The notes beneath the pieces were generated by a model. The model was given only the letters and a program-made list of their open reading frames with translations. It searched no databases and was not told the DNA's origin. Source: Cytophagaceae bacterium (GTDB lineage: Bacteria > Bacteroidota > Bacteroidia > Cytophagales > Cytophagaceae). From it: DNA of 35,231 nucleotides. The stretch lies in assembly GCA_019746425.1 (NCBI GenBank), contig JAIERY010000431.1, positions 1 to 35,231 on the forward strand, written 5' to 3'. Numbering within the stretch: position 1 is the first letter of the stretch; every line of letters begins with the position of its first letter. The translations under genes were made by a program, and so were the position numbers. Positions 28,176-35,231 of the stretch are shown piece after piece.

Positions 28176-28841
28176 ATGAGAATATTACTTTTTACTTTCG
28201 GCACATTGCTGCTCTGCAATTCCTTATGCGGTCAGAGCCCGGGTCTGGCACTTGGCGGACATTTCGGAATCGGACAAGCAAAAATTTCCAAGGCAAACAT
28301 TAATAACCAGACAGGAAGACTTGCACTTCAGGGTGGTTTGTCATTGAATTATCAGTTTGTAAAAAACTTTGGTTTGTATGGGAATATTTTATTCTCCGGA
28401 AAGGGATCCAGGGCTTCGGGAAACGATGTACAATCTACATTTTTCGGAAACAAAGAATTTCCATTTGAACAGAAATACAATTTATATTATATAGAAATAC
28501 CCGTCATGGCTAAACTAAGTCTGGGAATAAATAACTTTTACTTCAAAGCATTTGCAGGTCCCAGCATTAACTTTAACGTCAAGGGTACCGAAAGTAAAAT
28601 TTACGAAGACAAAGATTATCATGAGCAAAACGGATATTCTGACAGAGAAATTCAGGGACTTAATCTTATGGAATACTCTTTCTGTTACGGAGGAGGAATT
28701 GACGTAGAGATCGCACAGCAAAGTATTTTTTTCCTGGAAGTAAGGAATAATATAGGAATGAATACTTTCGGCAAAATCAATAATCTCGATGCATTCAATC
28801 AGTATTTTGGATTAGGTTTGGGTATATTATATAAATATTAA
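28176..28841 (+). CDS. outer membrane beta-barrel protein (PorT-like family)
   Basis: Signal peptide MRILLFTFGTLLLCNSLCGQ; 'GLALGGHFGIGQAKIS', 'LSLNYQFVKNFGLYGNILFSGKGS', 'YYIEIPVMAKLSLGINNFYFKAFAGPSINF', 'YCYGGGIDVEI'-like barrel motifs. Confidence 0.85.
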   Translation: MRILLFTFGTLLLCNSLCGQSPGLALGGHFGIGQAKISKANINNQTGRLALQGGLSLNYQFVKNFGLYGNILFSGKGSRASGNDVQSTFFGNKEFPFEQKYNLYYIEIPVMAKLSLGINNFYFKAFAGPSINFNVKGTESKIYEDKDYHEQNGYSDREIQGLNLMEYSFCYGGGIDVEIAQQSIFFLEVRNNIGMNTFGKINNLDAFNQYFGLGLGILYKY

Positions 28842-28850
28842 TTTTATCGA

Positions 28851-28883
28851 AAAAAAAGGCTGCCATTTCAGACAGCCTTTTTT
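28851..28883. terminator. bidirectional rho-independent terminator
   Basis: AAAAAAGGCTG ... CAGCCTTTTTT between convergent genes. Confidence 0.85.
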
Positions 28884-28898
28884 ATTTTATATTATTAA

Positions 28899-29024
28899 CT
28901 ATTTCTTTTTTTGTATTTGCATTGCACCAGATACCCACTTCCAAAACTTCGCTTTGTTATCCCTTATCTGCTGCATCAGGATCATATTTTCCTTTATGAT
29001 CGCGTCTACATCTAAAGTTTTCAT
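28899..29024 (-). CDS. 41-aa small protein (MKTLDVDAIIKENMILMQQIRDNKAKFWKWVSGAMQIQKKK)
   Basis: Not in the ORF track; purine-rich RBS-like GAGGAGGAAG directly upstream of ATG, terminator directly downstream. Confidence 0.55.
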   Translation of the reverse strand: MKTLDVDAIIKENMILMQQIRDNKAKFWKWVSGAMQIQKKK

Positions 29025-29174
29025 CTTCCTCCTCATTTATCATTCTCTTCTTAAATAACTATGAGGTATAAAAATTGATTTTAAAATACATTATATTACT
29101 GAAAATCAAGTTGTTATATACATATTTTATCTGTAAGATATTATAAGTATTTTTTAGATTTTAGTATTCTGAGA

Positions 29175-29279
29175 ATGAAAAAAATAAAAGCGGGAATCAT
29201 TTGGCGGCGGCGCTGCAGGCTTTTTTGCAGCCATCAATTGTGCAAAGCCAATAAGGAAGCAGAGATTATTATTTTATAG
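29175..29279 (+). pseudogene. N-terminal remnant of an HI0933/BaiN-type FAD/NAD(P)-binding oxidoreductase
   Basis: Across two apparent frameshifts reads MKKIKAGII..GGGAAGFFAAINCAKANKEAEIIIL (Rossmann GxGxxG) then stops. Confidence 0.6.
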
Positions 29280-30026
29280 ATAGCACTGTTTCTCTAAGTA
29301 AGGCGACATGGCAGTAGCAGGTCTTCTGCCTTCTATATCGGCATCAGCTTTTTCTAATTTTGAATCGTTGTAAGAAAATCCTGCAATTATATTCAAGCCA
29401 TTGATAGGATTGGCGATCACTTCTGCCTCAAACCCTTTGCTTAATTGAGTTCCATCCTGAATCGAGAGGGTAGGATTAGCAGCATAAGGACGAACAAGGT
29501 CTTTTACTTGAATATGGTAATAACTAATCGTGCTGCTTAATTTGCCTTTAAAGGCATCTAATTTTACACCCCCTTCTACTTGATTTGCTTGTTCAGGTTT
29601 AAAGATTTTACCTTCAAAGTCTTTTCCTGTCTTATTGGTAAACCCATTTTGATAATTCGCAAAAAGTGATACCTTATCTTTTACTGGCTGAAATACTAAG
29701 TCAAATTTTGGTGAGAATGCGGTTTGGTAATATTCTCCAGTATATTTTCCTGTGGCTTCATTAAAACTACCCATGTTGGCAAAATGATCCACACGAATAG
29801 CTGCCGAGGCAATGATGTTGTTTGTAAGGTTTATAACATCTGAAACGTAAGCGCTGTAAGTGGTGGTTTTAAATTCATAAGGCCATGTCCAGAAACCATT
29901 TTGCAATGTAGCATTAAGATTATCCCTATTAAAATTACTGTAATTAGATATAGTGCCGTTTTTCTGTATTGTATCAAAATCGGCTCCATAGAAAAGTTGA
30001 TTTGAATTTTGATGAAAAAAAATCAA
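29274..30026 (-). pseudogene. truncated TonB-dependent siderophore receptor fragment (missing both ends)
   Basis: Reads 'LFYGADFDTIQ..', 'YVSDVINLTNNIIASAAIRVDHF', 'FSPKFDLVFQPVKDKVSLFANYQNGFTNKTG', 'EGGVKLDAFKGKLSSTISYYHIQVKDLV'; no signal peptide, plug or barrel terminus. Confidence 0.8.
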
Positions 30027-30187
30027 AACCTGCTAAGAATCTATTTCTTGAAAACATGGAAAAAATTATAGAAGGAAAAGTTTTTGAAGATGCTATTAAT
30101 ATTAGTGATCTGGCTGAGAAAATGTATAGACCTTCTTCAGAGGAGCTAAAGAAAACAATACAATCAAAAGATACAACTGCATTTTAA
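30005..30187 (+). pseudogene. AraC-type HTH domain remnant (response-regulator C-terminus-like)
   Basis: 'NFDEKKSKPAKNLFLENMEKIIEGKVFEDAINISDLAEKMYRPSSEELKKTIQ' resembles the start of AraC HTH (FLEK.....E....D..F.V.DLA..M..S...LYRKL) and then diverges. Confidence 0.5.
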
Positions 30188-30300
30188 AGGGATACCATCT
30201 TATGATTAATACCTGCAACAATTGTCATGCAGCATCGAATCATGAATTTGTGAAGATCATTATCCCCCAAAAGCCTTCTTTTACGAATCAGGAATATTAG
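30181..30300 (+). pseudogene. C-terminal remnant of a CxxCH haem-binding cytochrome-like protein
   Basis: Frame reads ILKGYHLMINTCNNCHAASNHEFVKIIIPQKPSFTNQEY*; one CxxCH motif and no upstream gene body. Confidence 0.5.
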
Positions 30301-30425
30301 TTGCTTAGTAATTTATAAATCGTAAGTTCAATGATCTTTACCGGTAATTTTTTACCGGGATTAGGGACAGATATATTAATAGAATAAGATGGAAGATAAT
30401 CCGGTATCAAATTCAATATCTTTTC
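30297..30425 (-). pseudogene. C-terminal remnant of an unidentified protein
   Basis: Minus-strand frame ...ILNLIPDYLPSYSINISVPNPGKKLPVKIIELTIYKLLSN*; no intact gene upstream. Confidence 0.3.
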
Positions 30426-30558
30426 ATAAGTTTAATTGAGGAGATTGGGAATGTAGAGGAAAAGAAAACATTATCTCTATGGAAGCATGTTGATTTTCTT
30501 TCAATTCAGGTTTATAATCCGTAAGATCTGTATTGCATAATTTAAAATTGACAATTCC

Positions 30559-31620
30559 TTAATCTATTTCAATCACCACATTGGGAGACACCGGATGTCC
30601 TACACAGGTAAGCACAAAGCCTTGCTGTATTTCCTTATCTGATAACCCATCCGGATCATTGAGATGCACTTTACCACTCACGCATTTTCCCATACAGGCA
30701 GTACACATACCGCTCTGACAAGAATAAGGAAGGTCTATATCAAGATCGAGAGCAGCCTCCAGTATGGATTTATTGGGCGGCACTGCAAATTTATATTCCG
30801 TGCCCTGGTAAATAATAGTTACTTCCTGAGAATTGCTTTGACTGGCAGCCACTACTTCTCCAGATGGTTCAGGAGAAGATGAGGAAACAAAACTTTCTTT
30901 TCTGATCTTATCTTTTGGAACATTTAAGATATGCAGTCCTTTGTTCGCTTCATCCATCATTCCCTCCGGTCCGCAGATAAAATATTCAGCAGCAGCAAAA
31001 TCAAACCTTGGAAAAGTCTCTAATAGTTTAATTACTTCCGACTGACTCAATCTTCCTTTATGAGAATTCCAATTGTAAGAAGGCTGACTTAAAATATGAA
31101 TGACAAAAAATCTTGACGCGTATCGGGATTGTAATTCTTCAATTTTCTTTTTAAATATTATGGAGTCTTCATTTCTGTTTCCATAGATAAGATACACTTT
31201 ACTGTCCGGTTCACCCGCAAGCAACGCTTTAGCAATACCCATTAAAGGAGTAATGCCGCTGCCCGCACCAATCAAAACAATATTTCTTTTATTTTTTAAG
31301 TTTCTCTCAATGGTGAATGTACCCATCGGCTGCATCACTTCAATGCTGTCACCGATCTTGACTTTATCAGCCACATAATTGGAAACTTTACCATTGGCTA
31401 CTCTTTTCACAGTAACTGCAGGAAATTCATCTACGCCGGGTGCGGTACATAAAGAATAAGATCTCCTTATTTTCTCTCCGTTGATAGTAAGGATCAAAGT
31501 TAAAAACTGCCCTGGCTTATAGTTTAATTTATCCTTTCCCGGATGCTCAAAAACCAGCGTAATAGCCTCTGCTGTTTCCTTTATTATTTCTCTTATTTTT
31601 AAATTAAAATACTGGCTCAT
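30559..31620 (-). CDS. PaaE-like FAD/NADPH ferredoxin reductase with C-terminal 2Fe-2S ferredoxin domain
   Basis: 'RRSYSLCTAP', 'IVLIGAGSGITPLMGIAKALL', 'YFICGPEGMMDEA', 'LPYSCQSGMCTACMGKCVSGKV...VLTCVGHP' (CxxxxCxxC..C). Confidence 0.93.
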   Translation of the reverse strand: MSQYFNLKIREIIKETAEAITLVFEHPGKDKLNYKPGQFLTLILTINGEKIRRSYSLCTAPGVDEFPAVTVKRVANGKVSNYVADKVKIGDSIEVMQPMGTFTIERNLKNKRNIVLIGAGSGITPLMGIAKALLAGEPDSKVYLIYGNRNEDSIIFKKKIEELQSRYASRFFVIHILSQPSYNWNSHKGRLSQSEVIKLLETFPRFDFAAAEYFICGPEGMMDEANKGLHILNVPKDKIRKESFVSSSSPEPSGEVVAASQSNSQEVTIIYQGTEYKFAVPPNKSILEAALDLDIDLPYSCQSGMCTACMGKCVSGKVHLNDPDGLSDKEIQQGFVLTCVGHPVSPNVVIEID

Positions 31621-31868
31621 GCTCCAACCTTATTTAAAGAATATGCAAAGAAAAACAATTTGACTTAATCAAAGAATTTTATGATCCAATAATCTTTCTA
31701 ACCTTAAAAAAATTATAATGCCAATATCACTAATCTGGTTTTTTTAATACAAGTATATAAATTATATACTATTCATTTTCAGATACTTAATACAGCAAGC
31801 TTTTAATTTACCTTGATTTTCAATTTGAATTTTGCAAAATTGTATACAAAATCAATCAATATCTATAT

Positions 31869-33611
31869 ATGTACAGGATTTTATTCATTCTATTATTCAT
31901 TTCTCTTCCCCTTGCTTCTTATTCTCAAAAGAAAAAAGCCGAGCAGTTTTATGAAAGCGGAGTAATGAAGTTTGAATCAAAAGACTATTCCGGAGCGATC
32001 GCAGATTTAACGGAAGCCATACAATTAAAATCCGGATATGCAGAAGCTTATCTAAAACGCGGAGTTTGTAAAAGCTGGCTGGGAGATAATAAAAGCGCGC
32101 TCGAAGATTTGAATGAAGCGGTGAAATTAAAACACAGCGCCGAAGCCTATTTTGAAAGAGCTTATGTAAAATATTTATTATATGAATACGAAGGAGCAAT
32201 AACTGATTTTAATAAAGTCATAGAATTAAAACCCGATTATAAAGACGCTTACTTCAACAGAGGCCTTGCTAAATATGAATTCCAGGATTACATAGGCGCC
32301 CTGTCAGATAATACTAAAGTAATAGAACTAGATCCCAATTATACTTATGCCTATTACAACAGAGGACTGGCAAGGTATGCCATGAAAGATTATAAGGGAG
32401 CATTATCTGATAACAGGCAAGTGCTGAAACTGGATCCCTCCTATCAGAAAGCTCACTACCAGATCGGATTATGTCACTACAATCTGGGAGAGTATGAAGA
32501 AAGCATCAAAGCTTATGACATCTCTATTGAATTAAATCCTAAATATGAGAATGCTTTATACAACAGAGGATTGGCCAAACATTACAATAAAGATTACGCA
32601 GGCGCTATATCAGACTTTTCAAAATTACTGGACATGAATCCTAAAGATTATGAGGCATATTACAGACGCGGTCTTGCGAAATATCTTTTGAATGATTTTA
32701 AAGGCAGTGTGGCTGATTATGAAAAATGTCTGCAGATAAATCCAGAGTTCGAAAAAGCAAAAACAGAACTATCCTTTGCCTCTGCCGAAGCGAAAAGAAG
32801 TCTTGAAACCACTAATACAACGAAAGAAGCGGAGAATATAAATATTGATATTAAGATGCCCCAGATATGGGCTGTTGTAGTAGGTGTTTCCAACTATAAA
32901 GACCCTAATATGAATCTGAAATTCGCAGATAAAGATGCTACGGATTTCTATAATTTCCTCAAGAGTCCTGAAGGAGGCGCATTATCCGATGATCATGTAG
33001 TGCTTCTTACCAATGAAAAAGCTACAAGAAGCAATATCATCAAAGCGCTGAATGAGAAATTTTACAGAGCCTTTGAAGATGATATGGTAATACTATTCTT
33101 CGCAAGCCACGGCCAGCCTGACCCTGTAGGAAATGAAGTTTACTTTTTAAGTCATGATGCTGAGTCAGACAACCTTGGAGGTACTGCAGTATCGCAAATA
33201 GATATTGAAAAAGTATTTACAAGAACCAAAGCAAAAAAGAAAATTTGGATAGCTGATGCATGCCATTCCGGTGGCGCAGGTTTACAGGTAAGGGCAAGTC
33301 ATTCTGCTTTAACCAACAAGCTCCTTACTGAAATAGCAAATTCCAACAATGGAATGGCTATGTTCACCGCCTCTTCCAGCAGTGAATATTCTTACGAAGA
33401 CAGCAAATGGGGAGGTGGGCATGGAGTGTTTACTCATTACCTGTTAAAAGGAATGAAAGGAGAAGCCGATAAAGATAACAATGGATTGATAGAAATAAGA
33501 GAGTTATATGAGTATGTTTACAGACAAGTCTCTAATGATACCAATGGTCAGCAGCATCCGGAACTTAAAGGAAGCTTCGATAATAAATTACCAATAGCCG
33601 TTACAAGATAA
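31869..33611 (+). CDS. secreted TPR-caspase (peptidase C14) protein
   Basis: Signal peptide MYRILFILLFISLPLASYSQ; seven or more TPRs; C14 domain with 'MVILFFASHGQPD' (His) and 'KKIWIADACHSGGAGL' (Cys). Confidence 0.93.
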   Translation: MYRILFILLFISLPLASYSQKKKAEQFYESGVMKFESKDYSGAIADLTEAIQLKSGYAEAYLKRGVCKSWLGDNKSALEDLNEAVKLKHSAEAYFERAYVKYLLYEYEGAITDFNKVIELKPDYKDAYFNRGLAKYEFQDYIGALSDNTKVIELDPNYTYAYYNRGLARYAMKDYKGALSDNRQVLKLDPSYQKAHYQIGLCHYNLGEYEESIKAYDISIELNPKYENALYNRGLAKHYNKDYAGAISDFSKLLDMNPKDYEAYYRRGLAKYLLNDFKGSVADYEKCLQINPEFEKAKTELSFASAEAKRSLETTNTTKEAENINIDIKMPQIWAVVVGVSNYKDPNMNLKFADKDATDFYNFLKSPEGGALSDDHVVLLTNEKATRSNIIKALNEKFYRAFEDDMVILFFASHGQPDPVGNEVYFLSHDAESDNLGGTAVSQIDIEKVFTRTKAKKKIWIADACHSGGAGLQVRASHSALTNKLLTEIANSNNGMAMFTASSSSEYSYEDSKWGGGHGVFTHYLLKGMKGEADKDNNGLIEIRELYEYVYRQVSNDTNGQQHPELKGSFDNKLPIAVTR

Positions 33612-33617
33612 AGACTT

Positions 33618-33666
33618 CAGTTGGCAATTGGCAGTTAGCAATTGCCAACTGCCAATTGCCAACTAA
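33618..33666. repeat. heptad-word element G (CAGTTGG CAATTGG CAGTTAG CAATTGC CAACTGC CAATTGC CAACTAA)
   Basis: Seven consecutive 7-nt words; hairpin AGTTGGCAATTGGCAGTT (33619-33636) / AACTGCCAATTGCCAACT (33647-33664), 18 bp perfect. Confidence 0.9.
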
Positions 33667-33682
33667 TTATATTTTTAAAAGA

Positions 33683-35032
33683 ATGAATCTAAACGAACTA
33701 ACAGCCATCTCTCCTATTGATGGAAGATATAGAAAACAGGTAAACAGTCTGGCTCCTTATTTTTCTGAGTATGGCTTGATAAAATACAGAGTATTGGTAG
33801 AAATAGAATATTTTATCGCCCTATGTCAGACTTCCCTTCCGCAGCTTAAATCTTTTTCTAAAAATAAATTTGTTGCGTTACGTGATATTTATCACAACTT
33901 CAATGAGGCTGATGCGAAAAAAATTAAGGAGCTTGAGAAGACCACCAATCATGATGTAAAAGCCGTTGAATATTTTATCAAGTCAAAATTCGAAACATTA
34001 GGCGTCGCGAAATACCAGGAGTTCATACATTTCGGATTAACCTCGCAGGATATCAATAATACAAGCATCCCTCTCCTGCTGAAAGATGCTTTGCAAAAAG
34101 AATTGCTTCCTTTGATTCTACAGGTACAAAAAGAATTAAAAAGTCTTTCGGTTAAATGGAAATCTGTTTCCATGCTGGCAAGAACTCACGGACAGCCGGC
34201 TTCTCCTACCAAATTGGGAAAAGAGATCCTCGTGTTTCATGAGCGGGTAGAAAAACAATTGGAGCTTCTGAAAACCATTCCTTATTCTGCGAAATTCGGT
34301 GGAGCAACGGGTAATTTCAATGCACATTATATAGCCTATCCTAACATTGACTGGGTAAAGTTTGCCAATAACTTCGTCAACAAAACTTTAAAGCTTGACA
34401 GAAGTCAGCACACTACACAGATCGAACATTACGATAATCTGGCTGCGCTCTTCGATAATCTTAAGAGGATAAACACTATTTTCATTGATCTTGACCGCGA
34501 TATGTGGCAATATATTTCCATGAATTACTTCAGGCAGAAAATTAAAGAGGGAGAAGTCGGTTCATCCGCCATGCCGCATAAAGTAAACCCTATTGATTTT
34601 GAAAACTCAGAAGGAAACTTAGGGATTGCCAATGCCATTTTAGAACACCTTTCGGCAAAGCTTCCCATTTCAAGACTACAAAGAGACCTGACAGACTCTA
34701 CTGTTTTGAGAAACGTCGGAGTACCTGTTGCACATATTGTAATCGCAATGAGATCTTTGTTAAAAGGAATTTCAAAACTGGAACTCAATAAAGATGCCAT
34801 CGATGCAGATCTTGAAGAGAACTGGGCGGTAGTAGCAGAAGGAATTCAAACCGTATTAAGACGTGAAGGATATCCTAAACCTTATGAAGCGTTAAAAGCT
34901 TTAACGCGCACCAAAGAAAAAATTACCGCTGCTGCTATCAAAAAATTCATTGATACACTTGATGTAAATGATGCAGTGAAAAAAGAATTGCATAGCATAA
35001 CACCACAGAGTTATACGGGAATAAAATTTTGA
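33683..35032 (+). CDS. purB: adenylosuccinate lyase
   Basis: 'LTAISPIDGRYRKQV', 'HFGLTSQDINNTSIPLLLKDAL', 'ARTHGQPASPTKLGKEI', 'GSSAMPHKVNPIDFENSEGNLG'. ORF-track start is a TTG inside element G; ATG at 33683. Confidence 0.97.
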   Translation: MNLNELTAISPIDGRYRKQVNSLAPYFSEYGLIKYRVLVEIEYFIALCQTSLPQLKSFSKNKFVALRDIYHNFNEADAKKIKELEKTTNHDVKAVEYFIKSKFETLGVAKYQEFIHFGLTSQDINNTSIPLLLKDALQKELLPLILQVQKELKSLSVKWKSVSMLARTHGQPASPTKLGKEILVFHERVEKQLELLKTIPYSAKFGGATGNFNAHYIAYPNIDWVKFANNFVNKTLKLDRSQHTTQIEHYDNLAALFDNLKRINTIFIDLDRDMWQYISMNYFRQKIKEGEVGSSAMPHKVNPIDFENSEGNLGIANAILEHLSAKLPISRLQRDLTDSTVLRNVGVPVAHIVIAMRSLLKGISKLELNKDAIDADLEENWAVVAEGIQTVLRREGYPKPYEALKALTRTKEKITAAAIKKFIDTLDVNDAVKKELHSITPQSYTGIKF

Positions 35033-35060
35033 ATCGTGAATATTGAATTATGAATTCATA
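35030..35060. repeat. heptad-word element H (TGAATCG TGAATAT TGAATTA TGAATTC) ending in palindrome TATGAATTCATA
   Basis: 4 x 7 nt in phase; the first three nt are the purB stop TGA; TATGAATTCATA at 35049-35060 is a perfect 12-bp palindrome. Confidence 0.7.
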
Positions 35061-35090
35061 TAAAGAAACATTCTGTGCAAGCTTAAAGCT

Positions 35091-35231
35091 CTTGGAAACC
35101 CGAACTTGAATCTGTTAATAAGATAAATACAATACTTCTTCAAAAAGAAAAACTTAATAAAGAAGAATTCTCAGAAATTATAAAAATTTTTAATCTTACC
35201 AATAAGCAAACTCATTACAATGGCTCAGCAT
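35091..35231 (+). other. partial open frame running off the window, no ATG (possible frameshifted or truncated gene)
   Basis: Frame reads WKPELESVNKINTILLQKEKLNKEEFSEIIKIFNLTNKQTHYNGSA...; preceding in-frame stop at about 35083; a short ATG frame (MNSYKETFCASLKLLETRT*) ends just upstream in another frame. Confidence 0.25.

Noticed and set aside
1-35231. tRNA/rRNA genes, intact insertion sequences, restriction-modification or toxin-antitoxin systems
   Set aside because: Looked for characteristic motifs by eye; none recognised.

Overview
Bacteroidota-type chromosomal window (T9SS C-terminal sorting domain, SPOR and CCDC81-like HU domains, DUF4136, ExbB/ExbD/TonB operon, low GC, apparently Cytophagales-like). 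About 20 convincing protein genes. Housekeeping: folC, holA, tyrS, accA, purB. Envelope operon on the minus strand: holA > large TPR protein > TonB-receptor-like barrel > HU/SPOR protein > ExbB > ExbD > TonB-like > folC. Also a giant Ig-repeat T9SS adhesin, a secreted TPR-CHAT protease, a secreted TPR-caspase, a Crp/Fnr regulator, an orphan CheY-like receiver, a patatin, a metallo-beta-lactamase-fold hydrolase, a PaaE-like ferredoxin reductase and several small proteins. No tRNA, rRNA, CRISPR array or intact transposon was recognised. The main finding is a set of eight short intergenic elements built from tandem, degenerate 7-nt words (8-nt in one case). The word differs between loci but is repeated in phase at each. 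Seven of the eight begin at or within a few nt of a stop codon, and most words are built around a 6-bp palindrome so the elements can fold in several registers. Second is a ~1.25 kb gene graveyard (29175-30425) in which remnants of up to five unrelated genes abut on alternating strands. Third is a pair of GTCAT...ATGAC inverted-repeat elements at 12565-12790. All assignments are from reading sequence and translations; no searches were run.
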